A DNA stretch of 34,164 bases from an uncultured Victivallis sp. (GTDB taxonomy: Bacteria; Verrucomicrobiota; Lentisphaeria; Victivallales; Victivallaceae), in contig CALXNS010000014.1 of NCBI GenBank assembly GCA_944389815.1, forward strand, positions 1 to 34,164, in the 5' to 3' direction. Made by a program: the position numbers and the translations under genes. Below are positions 1 to 7,957 of the stretch, in pieces; position 1 is the first letter of the stretch; each line of letters starts with the position of its first letter. The notes under the pieces were generated by a model that ran no database searches, had not been told where the DNA came from, and worked only from the letters and a program-made list of their open reading frames with translations.

Positions 1-550
1 TTTTCGCATCGCTGCAAAGTCTGCCGCTGTCTTTCTTGATCCGAAAAGCGTTGATGCTGTTTTGCCGTTTCTTTTGCAAATCCTCATACAAAATCTGATT
101 TTTGATCAGTGTAATCAACTGCTGATCGAACTTGCTCAAATCAATCGTTCCACCCTGAACCTGTAGAACTTTGACATTATTTTCCTTGAGAAGCTGATTG
201 ATGTGTCCTTCCAGAAAACTCCCGTTGATCGGACGATACAACCGAGTCAGCTCGTTAACTAATACAAAATCAACCTCGGAAAGTTTGAGCAATACCTGAC
301 TCAGCCCCAGACGGAAATCCTTTTTCGTACTTTGCGTGAGACTCCAATTCATATAGGCTTTGTCAAGCCTGGCAATTTCCTCAGCACCTACCGGATAAGT
401 CTCCCCGCTGGTATTCAGGTCCTTGTAAATGCCAATGATTTCAAGTTTTTCTTTTGCCGCCAATTTTTTGCAGTTGGCTATTTGTGCCTCTACTGACTCC
501 GAAAAATCATCCTTCCCGCTACTCTGACGTGCATAAATCAACGCTTTCAT
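1..550 (-). CDS. Serine recombinase (resolvase/integrase family), N-terminal part
   Basis: This gene reads leftwards and is cut by the window edge; about 183 N-terminal residues are visible. It starts MKALIYARQSSGKDD, the serine-recombinase pattern Y-A-R-x-S, with the nucleophile probably Ser10. Further on, VNELTRLYRP matches the E/D-x-x-R-L-x-R segment of the catalytic domain. A long basic helix (LYEDLQKKRQNSINAFRIKK) looks like the E-helix that leads to the DNA-binding region. The start is fixed by AAGGAGAA (558-565), 7 nt before the ATG, and by a good promoter at 588-616. By family it would cut and rejoin DNA at short att sites through a phosphoserine intermediate. It sits at the end of what looks like an inserted element, beside a decapitated pseudopilin gene. 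Whether it is a large integrase, a transposon resolvase or an invertase cannot be told without the C-terminus. The family call is secure. Confidence 0.88.
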   Translation of the reverse strand, partial: MKALIYARQSSGKDDFSESVEAQIANCKKLAAKEKLEIIGIYKDLNTSGETYPVGAEEIARLDKAYMNWSLTQSTKKDFRLGLSQVLLKLSEVDFVLVNELTRLYRPINGSFLEGHINQLLKENNVKVLQVQGGTIDLSKFDQQLITLIKNQILYEDLQKKRQNSINAFRIKKDSGRLCSDAK

Positions 551-587
551 CGCCCAATTCTCCTTCCACTTTTTTCTTATCATCGCT

Positions 588-616
588 AATATACCGCATA
601 TAAGTATATTTGACAA
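588..616 (-). promoter_or_regulatory. Promoter of the serine recombinase
   Basis: Read on the minus strand, TTGTCA (616-611) is followed after exactly 17 bp by TATATT (593-588). This predicts transcription starting near 581 and a leader of about 30 nt with a good SD. The -35 box lies within a few bases of the apparent end of the inserted element, so excision or rearrangement at that end could change recombinase expression. Confidence 0.6.
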
Positions 617-622
617 GTTGTC
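612..622. other. Palindrome at the element/pseudopilin junction (candidate att half-site or operator)
   Basis: GACAA-G-TTGTC is a perfect 5-bp inverted repeat. It overlaps the -35 box of the recombinase promoter and lies exactly where homology to the pseudopilin reading frame begins (recognisable from about 623, [10 protein letters not shown]). It could be part of the recombinase crossover site or an autoregulatory operator. The arms are short, so chance is not excluded. Confidence 0.35.
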
Positions 623-1310
623 TTTATCGTCATTGCGATCATCGCCATTCTCGCCTCGATGCTGCTTCCAGCGCTGAACAAGGCCCGCGATAAGGCAAAG
701 GCGATCAGCTGTGTGAGCAACCTCAAGCAACAGGGACTGGCGCTGAATGCGTATTGCGGTGATTTCTCCGGCTGGCTTCCAGTCATGCAATATGGATCGG
801 CCGGGTACTACTCCACCTGCTGGAAAAATTCGCTCGCCCCCTATCTCGGTTATTCCCCGGATGCCGTCAACGTTAATGGCTACGGCGGAAAATTCGAGGG
901 CATGGACAAAGGTCCATTTCAGTGTGCCGCCGCCATGCCGATCTCTGAACCAGGCAACTTCCACCACTCCCGGCGGTTACGGCTGGAACAAACTGATCGG
1001 TCTCCTGCCGGGCAATCAGCAGTACAAAATCAATCAATTGAAGAAGATTTCCGATACGATCGCAATCGCCGATTCCGTGGATGTCGCCCACGTGGGGACC
1101 AGTTACGCCAGCTGCAGTCAGCTGGCGCAACCGTCGACCACCGGCGCCAACTCATTGCTGGCGATCGGCAACCGACACAACGATGGGGCCAATGTTCTCT
1201 GGCTGGATCTGCGTGTCGACTGGAATTCCCGCAACCGGATCCTCGGCGGAATGCTCGCTTCCGGTTATCCGATCTCCTATGTTGATTACTTCTTCTATCC
1301 CAAACGTTGA
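617..1310 (+). pseudogene. Pseudopilin (prepilin-type N-terminal methylation protein), decapitated and frameshifted
   Basis: From about 623 the frame reads [20 protein letters not shown], then [24 protein letters not shown]. This is the hydrophobic helix and following region of the abundant type II secretion/pseudopilin-like proteins. The upstream F-T-L-I-E-L-L part, the leader peptide and the start codon are missing: the frame meets a TGA at 611-613. A second lesion lies at about 930-965, where the frame must shift by one base to continue from the PISEPGN region into [11 protein letters not shown]. It then runs to a normal C-terminus with a [19 protein letters not shown] region (resembling the family's C-terminal H-x9-DG pattern) and YPKR-stop at 1310. 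The intact relative at 12098-12868 shows what is missing. The gene would have headed the glycosidase cluster that follows. It is non-functional as it stands unless the missing N-terminus is supplied by recombination. Confidence 0.82.
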
Positions 1311-1327
1311 CATGAAAGAGGAGTTTC

Positions 1328-3052
1328 ATGGTGTTCCACTCTTCGAAAACAGACCGGAAACTACTTCCGGTACTGGATCTGGATTACAATTTAAGCTGCG
1401 CATTTCACACGCCGGAACTCCTGCGGCAGGAACTTCAAATGCTCTCGGAACACGGCTTCGACTGCATTCATATTGTTGCTCCGCCCGACGGGACGGCCAA
1501 TTACAGTCCGGCAACGTTCCTCAACCCGGCGTGCGACTCCATCTTCGCCCGTTCCCGTGCAGCTTTCGGCGACCGCGATCCCCTGGAGTGGGCACTCCAA
1601 TGTGCCGTCCAGGCGGGGTTGGAGGTAATCGTCGAATTCAAACCCTATGAAGGTGGCGGCAATCTGATCCTCCCCCGCGGCACTCGCATACCGGAGGACA
1701 TGGCCGCTTTCGATACGCTCGGCGGTACAGCCGCCGGCGTTGAGCCCTTCATTGCCGAACACCCGGAATTCCTTCTGGAACGTTGTCCGGAACCACCTCT
1801 GCCCCCCGGGCCGATTACTGCCGTCGAAATCGTCTTTGCCGCATCCGGAAACACAGAACGGGAGAAATTCGATCAGGAGACGACTCAAATTTACAGCAGC
1901 GGCGACAACAACATTTATCACCTCTACAACCGAAGCAAGCCGCAGTTCAGTTGTCGATACGAAACGCGTCGACTGACCGACGCCAACGGCGTTCCTCTCT
2001 GCGGCGGCCATCCGGTTCCATGTCGGGTAATGCGCATTTCCAACCTTCAAATCGAAGAACCTTTTTTCGCGCTGCATTTTCCGACGACGCCGCAGGAAGA
2101 ACTCAACTCCTTTCCGGCAACGATGGCTCGTGTCTGCTGTGGCGGCGTGGAACTGCCGGTCACCGTATCCGGCTGCGTCCGGAACACCGGAACGACAGCA
2201 TCGACGGCGCCGGTCGCCCGACCGCCGTTTACCGTCACGGGATTCGATTTCGCCGTCAGCGGCCTGGAACTCGTCGAAACCGGCCTGCGTCCGATGGCCA
2301 CCTGGGGATTTGCCCGGGGGAAACTCCAACGGCTGCGCGGTTGCCTGTGCGAAGCGTATCCGCAAGTGCGAAAATACTGGCTGCGCCGGATCAGGAAATT
2401 CATGGAAATGGGCGCGGCCGGTGTCGACATCCGCTTGCAGAATCACTGTTCCGGCATCGTCGACTTCCGGCATTACGGGTTCAACCCGCCGTTGGCAGAG
2501 GCATGGCAAAAGCGTTACGGATTCGCACTGGATAAAAATTGTGATCCGCTGGCGTTAATGCGCTTGAGAGGGGAATTTTTCGTCCGCTTTCTGGAAGAAG
2601 CCGCCGAATTGCTCCATCGGGATAACCGTCGGCTGCTGTGCCAGTTTCACGGCTGCATGGAACACCCTTCGCTCTCAGCCGAACGCCACGAAACCGGATT
2701 CTGGGCCAACGCCAAGATTCTGCCCGACTGGCGCCGGATGACGGAAATTGCCGATGAAATCGTCATCAAAAATTATAACTTCGGGGAATATCGTCCGGAA
2801 ACGGCCGACGCCATCAAACAGCGGGCTGCCGAACTGGGAAAACCGCTCTGGGTACACTGTTATCTGCAACAGGGACACGATTGGAGTGCGAACTTCCTCG
2901 ACCAGGTCAGTCAGGATTCAAGAGTAAACGGGATTCTTCTTTATGAAGTAATATGGAATGCCCGTGAAAAGGACGGCATCCTCAACGTATGCGACAACCG
3001 GATCCGCTGGATGTTCGATTCTCCCACCCCCGTTTCCGGAATCAAATCATGA
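1328..3052 (+). CDS. Putative TIM-barrel glycoside hydrolase-like protein
   Basis: 574 residues, start ATG after AAAGAGGAG (1314-1322). Barrel-like segments appear at about residues 15-130 (LPVLDLDYNL, FDCIHIVAPP, LEVIVEFKPYEGGG) and about 330-560 (MATWGFARG, GAAGVDIRLQNHC, YGFNPPLAEAWQKRYG, LWVHCYLQQGHDW, GILLYEVIWN). The YGFN-P-x-x-x-x-x-x-x-RYG stretch and the later LRGEFFVRFLEE helix resemble bacterial hypothetical glycosyl-hydrolase (GHL) families. Between the two halves lies a beta-rich insertion (about 165-325) that could be a carbohydrate-binding or lid module. No signal peptide is seen, so it is probably cytoplasmic. Its stop overlaps the rhamnosidase start by 4 nt (ATGA), so the two are co-translated and probably act on one rhamnose-containing glycan. 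The substrate is unknown. The cluster's original promoter probably lay upstream of the now broken pseudopilin gene. Confidence 0.72.
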   Translation: MVFHSSKTDRKLLPVLDLDYNLSCAFHTPELLRQELQMLSEHGFDCIHIVAPPDGTANYSPATFLNPACDSIFARSRAAFGDRDPLEWALQCAVQAGLEVIVEFKPYEGGGNLILPRGTRIPEDMAAFDTLGGTAAGVEPFIAEHPEFLLERCPEPPLPPGPITAVEIVFAASGNTEREKFDQETTQIYSSGDNNIYHLYNRSKPQFSCRYETRRLTDANGVPLCGGHPVPCRVMRISNLQIEEPFFALHFPTTPQEELNSFPATMARVCCGGVELPVTVSGCVRNTGTTASTAPVARPPFTVTGFDFAVSGLELVETGLRPMATWGFARGKLQRLRGCLCEAYPQVRKYWLRRIRKFMEMGAAGVDIRLQNHCSGIVDFRHYGFNPPLAEAWQKRYGFALDKNCDPLALMRLRGEFFVRFLEEAAELLHRDNRRLLCQFHGCMEHPSLSAERHETGFWANAKILPDWRRMTEIADEIVIKNYNFGEYRPETADAIKQRAAELGKPLWVHCYLQQGHDWSANFLDQVSQDSRVNGILLYEVIWNAREKDGILNVCDNRIRWMFDSPTPVSGIKS

Positions 3053-5631
3053 AAATAGTCGATCTTCAAACTGAATACCGCCGTAATCCGCTCGGAATCT
3101 CAGTCGAGACGCCGCCGCGTTTCTCATGGCGTCTGGAAACCCGCCGTCCTGGCGCGGTTCAGCGCGCTTACCGCCTGGAAGTGGCCTCTTCGCAGGAGCT
3201 GCTGCGGCAGGGGAAAGCCGATAAATACGACAGCAACTTCATCGCCGGCGACAATTGTACCGCCGTCGAATATGCCGGACTATCGCTGCACGGCACGGAG
3301 CGCTGCTGCTGGCGGGTAAGTGTCCTGGATGAACGCGGCAGAATCATACGATCCGGCGAGGAGGCGTGGTTTGAATGCGCCCTCTCTCCGGAACAATGGG
3401 TTGCCGGCTGGATCGGGTGTCCCGGATGCGGCAACACCCGGGCGGCGATCTTCCGGCGCGTCTTCTTTCTGCGCAAACCGGTCACGCGAGCCCGCCTCTA
3501 TCTGGCCGGCCTCGGGCTGCACGAACCGCACCTGAACGGACAAAAGCTCGGCGACCGGCTGCTGGAACCGGCCTGGACCGATTACAGCAAACGAATTTTG
3601 TACTCCTGCTTCGACATTACCAATGCCCTCCGTCCCGGCGAAAACATCGCCGCCATATGGATCGGAAACGGCTGGTTCGGCGGACCGCAATTACTGGCTC
3701 AGATTATGATCTGGTATGAAGACGGTACGCAGGAGATCATTCCCACCGAAAGGGAAATGGTTTCATGGGGCGACGACTGGGAAGTTGTCCCCTCGGCAAT
3801 CACCCGGAACAGTTTCTACCACGGCGAGACGTTCGACGCGCGACTGGAATACCGCAATCTGGATGTACCTGGAAGCGGTCCGCTTCCGGCGGAGTGCCGG
3901 GCCATGCGCGCCGCGCGGATGGCGCCGCCCGGCGGCATCCCTGCGCCGATGGAACTGGAACCGATCCGGACCATCAGCGAACAGCTTCCCATCTCAGTCC
4001 GGGAGGTAACACCGGGGATATTCGTCTTCGATTTCGGCATCAACCTCGTTGGTTGGTGTGCGCTGCGACTGCGCGGCGTCCGGGGACAGGTCGTGACGAT
4101 GAAATTCGCCGAACTGCTCCACGATGACGGCCTGGTCGACCAAGGCAATCTGCGCAGTGCGGAAGCGACGGATGTCTACATTTGCCGCGGCAGGGAAGAA
4201 GAGGAACTGGGGCCGGTGCAGGAGGAGTCGTGGGAACCGCGCTTCACCTATCATGGATTCCGCTATGTTCAACTGGAGGGAGTTCCCGATGCGAATGCCG
4301 GGACGCTGACGGCCAGAATCATCCGTTCCGCGGTCGAACCGACCGGCACGTTCCGGTGTTCGCACCCGCTCCTGAACCGGATCTGCGAAAACGCCCGGCG
4401 GACGGAAGCTGGCAATCTTCACTCCATTCCGACGGATTGTCCGCAACGCGACGAGCGCATGGGATGGCTCAACGATCTGACAAGCAGGGCGGAAGCCGCG
4501 ATGTGTCACTTCAATCTCCGCAATCTCTACGCTAAATTCATCGACGATATTGCCGACACCTGCAATGCTGCCGGAGCGATTGCCGACACGGCACCGTTCC
4601 GCTGGGGAGGACGTCCGGCGGATCCGGTCTCGGCTTCGTTCGTGCTGCTGCCGTGGTTGCTCTATGTTCATTACGGTGATATCCGCCCCATGCAACGGCA
4701 TTACGGTGCGATGAAGAAATGGTTTGAATGTCTCGAATCGATGTCCGAAGACGGCATTCTCCCGTACAGTGTTTACGGGGACTGGGCGCCGCCGGCGACG
4801 GAGTTTCCCACGGGAGGGCTGCCGTGTTCTGCGCGCACGCCGGGGGCGATGATGTCGACGGGATTTTATCTTTATCACGCAAGAATTCTGCACAAAGTCG
4901 CAACGGTGCTGGGCCACGGGGCGGATGCCGGTTTCTTCCAGCGGCGCGAAGAGGAGATTGCCGCAGCGTTTCAACGTGAATTCCATCGGGAAGACGGTGC
5001 CGGATACGGCGGTGGGAATCAGGCGTCGAACGCTTTCGCACTCTGGCTGGGGATTGTCCCGGAGAAGTTCCGCAAAGAGACATTTCAAGCGCTGGTGGAT
5101 GACCTGAAAACGCACCGGATGCACATAACGACCGGAAATTTATGCACCCGTTATCTCTTTGAAGTGTTGACGCGCGAAGGACGTTCCGATCTGGCTGTGG
5201 AAATTCTATCCCGGCGCGACTATCCATCCTACGGTTACATGATCGCCAACGGGGCTACGACCATCTGGGAACGATGGGAAAAAGGCGGAATGGCGATGAA
5301 CTCCTGCAATCACCCCATGTACGGGTCAATCTGCTGGTGGTTCTACCGTTATCTGGCGGGTATTTCCCTTGATGAACAACTACCGGGAGCCGGGCGCGTG
5401 CGGATCGAACCAGTCATCCCTCCGCAACTCACCTCGGTCACCGCCACGCTTCAAACCGTCCGCGGAAAGGTGGCGGTCACATGGCGCAGACAGCGGGGAA
5501 ATCTGGCGCTTCAAGTTGTAATTCCTCCATCAGTTGAAGCGGCGATAACCCTGCCCGGGCCGGAAACGGAACCGGGCAAAGCTCAGGTGTTGAATATCGG
5601 GCCGGGAAAACATGGTTGGACTCTCGAGTGA
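3049..5631 (+). CDS. Alpha-L-rhamnosidase, GH78
   Basis: 860 residues from the ATG at 3049, which overlaps the upstream stop (ATGA); a longer start at 2989 lies inside the previous gene and is rejected. Order of parts: N-terminal beta domains (EQWVAGWIGCPG, then FRRVFFLRKPVTRARLYLAG and LNGQKLGDRLLEPAWTDYSKR, the rhamnosidase N-domain signature), the concanavalin-like region with VREVTPGIFVFDFGINLVGW, then the (alpha/alpha)6 catalytic domain. The catalytic block D463-CPQRDER-MGW carries the acidic residues of GH78 (the general acid is in this motif). E741 in TTIWERW corresponds to the general base. A C-terminal beta domain follows (GAGRVRIEPVIPPQ). The enzyme hydrolyses terminal alpha-L-rhamnose from pectins, glycosides or polysaccharides. 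No signal peptide is visible, so it probably acts on imported oligosaccharides, which fits a sugar symporter downstream. Confidence 0.95.
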   Translation: MKIVDLQTEYRRNPLGISVETPPRFSWRLETRRPGAVQRAYRLEVASSQELLRQGKADKYDSNFIAGDNCTAVEYAGLSLHGTERCCWRVSVLDERGRIIRSGEEAWFECALSPEQWVAGWIGCPGCGNTRAAIFRRVFFLRKPVTRARLYLAGLGLHEPHLNGQKLGDRLLEPAWTDYSKRILYSCFDITNALRPGENIAAIWIGNGWFGGPQLLAQIMIWYEDGTQEIIPTEREMVSWGDDWEVVPSAITRNSFYHGETFDARLEYRNLDVPGSGPLPAECRAMRAARMAPPGGIPAPMELEPIRTISEQLPISVREVTPGIFVFDFGINLVGWCALRLRGVRGQVVTMKFAELLHDDGLVDQGNLRSAEATDVYICRGREEEELGPVQEESWEPRFTYHGFRYVQLEGVPDANAGTLTARIIRSAVEPTGTFRCSHPLLNRICENARRTEAGNLHSIPTDCPQRDERMGWLNDLTSRAEAAMCHFNLRNLYAKFIDDIADTCNAAGAIADTAPFRWGGRPADPVSASFVLLPWLLYVHYGDIRPMQRHYGAMKKWFECLESMSEDGILPYSVYGDWAPPATEFPTGGLPCSARTPGAMMSTGFYLYHARILHKVATVLGHGADAGFFQRREEEIAAAFQREFHREDGAGYGGGNQASNAFALWLGIVPEKFRKETFQALVDDLKTHRMHITTGNLCTRYLFEVLTREGRSDLAVEILSRRDYPSYGYMIANGATTIWERWEKGGMAMNSCNHPMYGSICWWFYRYLAGISLDEQLPGAGRVRIEPVIPPQLTSVTATLQTVRGKVAVTWRRQRGNLALQVVIPPSVEAAITLPGPETEPGKAQVLNIGPGKHGWTLE

Positions 5632-5784
5632 CCCGCCGAAAAACCGGCTGCACCGTATTGCACCCTCACGCCAAAACATAACCGGATACCGCCGTTTTAA
5701 ACGAGATCGCGGAAGCAGATCATTACTTACAGCGAAATGATGTCCGTGCCGGAGAAATTCCGGCGCGGTTTCGACGAAATCGCC

Positions 5785-5813
5785 TTGTAATTTTTCGTTT
5801 TCAGAATTATCTT
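5785..5813 (+). promoter_or_regulatory. Candidate promoter of the lipoprotein gene
   Basis: TTGTAA (5785-5790), a 17-bp spacer, then TATCTT (5808-5813). Transcription would start near 5820, inside the left arm of the inverted repeat described next. If this promoter is used, the repeat works as DNA (operator) rather than as an mRNA hairpin. Confidence 0.45.
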
Positions 5814-5849
5814 ACTTCCATTCCGGAAACTGAAATGGAGGTAAGATGA
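5807..5849 (+). promoter_or_regulatory. Long inverted repeat covering SD and start codon of the lipoprotein gene
   Basis: The left arm 5807-5822 pairs with the right arm 5834-5849: 16 consecutive pairs including two G.U (5816/5840 and 5808/5848), with an 11-nt loop 5823-5833. The right arm contains the SD GGAGG (5837-5841) and the ATG (5846-5848). In an RNA that starts upstream (for example read-through from the rhamnosidase gene) the stem would bury both SD and start codon and block translation. If transcription starts at about 5820 from the local promoter, the same repeat would be a near-palindromic operator across -10 and +1. Confidence 0.65.
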
Positions 5850-6358
5850 AGCTCCCGACAGGAATTTTACTGCTGCCGCTCCTGGGAATATTACTTTGTT
5901 CCTGCCGTTCAACCATGACGGAAGTGAAACTCGGCAGCCGTGTCTGGGATGTGCAGCTTCCGCCGGATGCCGCATTCGACTGCAACGACCCCACGGGGGA
6001 GATCTATATTCTCTATCACGGATACCGTTTCGTCTTTTACGCCGAACCGGTCAATGAGGAGAACGGCGACGTCTTCAGTGCGATCGCCCATGAAACCGAA
6101 CGCTATCTGGGGTGCTTCAAAGTTCCGTTCAACCTCCTGACGCGAAACGACTCCTTCGAATTCCGCAACTGGCGGGGAACGCTGCTCACCATCTACGTAC
6201 CCGGGCGGGAATTTCATCTCATGACCGCGATCGTCACGCAGGATGGAAAAAACTGGATCTTCCTCGGCAGCGGCGGAAAAAAATATTTTCCCCAGGCGCT
6301 CTTTTTCGATCTGCTTGAACAACTTGGCCCGGTGCGGGAAAATTCCCCCGCGCCGTGA
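5846..6358 (+). CDS. Small putative lipoprotein of unknown function
   Basis: 170 residues. The N-terminus MKLPTGILLLPLLGILLCSC is a lipoprotein signal with lipobox L-C-S-C, so Cys20 would be lipidated and the protein anchored in an envelope membrane. The mature part contains short beta-rich stretches (GEIYILYHGYRFVFYAEP, GTLLTIYVPGREFHLMTAIV, KNWIFLGSG) and no motif I recognise. It lies between the rhamnosidase and the sugar symporter on the same strand, which suggests an accessory envelope role in the same locus. The start is fixed by GGAGG 4 nt upstream and by the lipobox position. The start region is unusual in being enclosed in a long inverted repeat. Confidence 0.75.
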   Translation: MKLPTGILLLPLLGILLCSCRSTMTEVKLGSRVWDVQLPPDAAFDCNDPTGEIYILYHGYRFVFYAEPVNEENGDVFSAIAHETERYLGCFKVPFNLLTRNDSFEFRNWRGTLLTIYVPGREFHLMTAIVTQDGKNWIFLGSGGKKYFPQALFFDLLEQLGPVRENSPAP

Positions 6359-6442
6359 GCGCATCATAACTCCGCCCCCGTCCGGATGAACACGTTTTCG
6401 ATTTTCGAAGAAAATCATTCTCAGATACAGGAATCATAATTT

Positions 6443-7821
6443 ATGAAGCAGTTAAGTTGGACAACAAAAATTTCCTATGGGATCGGCGCCTTCGGCAAAG
6501 ATCTGGTCTACGCGATCGTCGCGACGTTTTTCATGTTTTATTTGACGGACATCTGCAAGATCAGTCCGATTTTCGTCGGCAACCTCTTTCTTGCCGCGCG
6601 CCTCTTCGACGCCGTCAACGATCCGGTCATGGGGCTGGTCGTCGACAACACCCGGACGCGCTGGGGAAAATTCCGGCCGTGGATTCTGCTCGGCACGATC
6701 CTCAACGGCATCGTGCTTGCATTCCTCTTCCTGAATCCGGGACTGGAAGGGAAACAACTTCTCATTTACGTTGCGGTGGCGTATTTTCTCTGGGGGCTTA
6801 CTTACACCCTCATGGACATTCCCTTCTGGTCGATGATCCCGGCGCTGACCGACGATGAAAAGGAACGCGACACGATTTCGGTCATTCCGCGCATCTTCGC
6901 CAGCGTCGCCTGGATGCTGATCGGATATTGCGGCCTCAAGCTGGTTCAGACGCTCGGCAGCGGTGATCAAGCCGAAGGGTTCGCCCGACTGAGTGTGATC
7001 ATCGCGTTCGTTTTCGTGATCTGTTCGATCATCACGTTCACGTTCGTGAAGGAACGCAACACCTCTACGACGCAGACTCCCCGCAATCAGAACCGGACAT
7101 CGGTCGGAGAAATGATCCGCATCCTCGCGCGCAACGATCAGGTGATCGTGGTGTTGATTCTCTCGCTGCTTTTCAACCTTGCCTTCCAGCTCTCCAATGG
7201 ATTTTCGGTTTATTATTTCAAATACGTAACCGGCCTTCCAGAGATGGTTTCGGCTTATCTGCTGGCGGCGGGCATCGCCCAGTTGTGCGGTCTTTTCGGC
7301 TATCCGTTTCTTGCGGCGCGGTTCGGGCGGCGCGGTTCGGGCGGCGGGTCGTTTTCGCGGCGTCGGGAGTGCTGCCGATGGCGGGATTCCTGGTGCTGCT
7401 CTTCAATCTCTTTCCGGAGGATGGAAAATATCTCTTGCCGGCGGTTTTCGCGACCGGCGCGGTCATCAATCTCGGGATCGGATTTTCGCTCGGCATTCTG
7501 ACGGTCATGCTTGCCGACGTGGTCGATTACGGTGAATTCAAGTTCGGAACGCGCAATGAAAGCATTCTCTTTTCGACGCAGACCTTCGTCGTGAAACTTG
7601 CCGGAGCGTTGAGCGGATTCATCACCGGAACCGGCCTTGCCCTGATCGGATTCGTCGCCGACGCGGTTCAGACGCCGGAAGCGGTCACCGGCATCAAGGT
7701 CATCATGGGCGGAATTCCGACGGTGTTTCTGGTGATTTATCTTGTTGTCTACTGGAAATTCTACCGCCTGGAAGGATCGTACCTCGAAATGGTCAAACAA
7801 TCCTGCCGTGACCACCAGTAA
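6443..7821 (+). pseudogene. GPH-family (MelB-like) sugar:cation symporter, frameshifted by a 14-bp duplication
   Basis: The first frame (from ATG 6443) gives the GPH signature: YGIGAFGKDLVYAIVATFF, then FYLTDICKISPIFVGNLFLA, FDAVNDPVMGLVVDNTRTRWGKFRPW. The DAVNDP acidic pair corresponds to the cation-site Asp residues of MelB. After about 7313 the frame must change: the true continuation reads AARFGRRVVFAASGVLPMAG and ends FYRLEGSYLEMVKQSCRDHQ at 7821. The cause is visible: the 14-bp unit at 7314-7327 is repeated exactly at 7328-7341. Removing one copy gives 1365 bp, an intact 454-residue protein of normal family length with about 12 membrane segments. As written, translation runs out of frame to 7501 and loses the last four or so helices. 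It was presumably the uptake route for the sugars released by the locus. A read or assembly error is the main alternative. Confidence 0.85.
7314..7341 (+). repeat. Exact 14-bp tandem duplication inside the symporter gene
   Basis: The unit CGGCGCGGTTCGGG occurs at 7314-7327 and again at 7328-7341, followed by a partial third match (CGGCG, 7342-7346). Fourteen is not a multiple of three, so the extra copy shifts the frame; one copy restores it. Such a unit can be lost by replication slippage, so the state may be reversible. Confidence 0.9.
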
Positions 7822-7863
7822 ACCGGCGTGGCGCCCGGCCGCAAATCGGCAGATAATTTCACA

Positions 7864-7912
7864 AAAAACAATTCGCAGAACACGTTTTTCCGGTGTTCCG
7901 CGAATTGTTTTT
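7864..7912. terminator. Bidirectional intrinsic terminator
   Basis: Arms 7864-7883 and 7893-7912 pair over 20 positions with a single mismatch (7877/7899) and a 9-nt loop. The outer end of the stem is A-rich on the left and T-rich on the right, giving a U-tract in either direction. It lies between the convergent symporter gene (plus) and the CBM32-pair gene (minus) and can terminate both. Confidence 0.85.
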
Positions 7913-7957
7913 ACGCTTCAGCGTATCGTTTTTCCGTCCACGCCTTCGCGCGCCGGG

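Noticed and set aside
586..786. Short minus-strand frame across the element junction
   Set aside because: Spans recombinase promoter and pseudopilin relic; no domain or SD.
747..950. Alternative start at 747 for an intact pseudopilin-like gene
   Set aside because: Between 747 and about 950 this frame has no pseudopilin similarity; only its part after about 965 belongs to the family, so it reflects a frameshift.
1391..2509. Open frame of 372 codons on the minus strand
   Set aside because: Antisense to the TIM-barrel gene, which has an SD and a coupled downstream gene.
3994..5124. Open frame of 376 codons on the minus strand
   Set aside because: Antisense to the GH78 catalytic domain.
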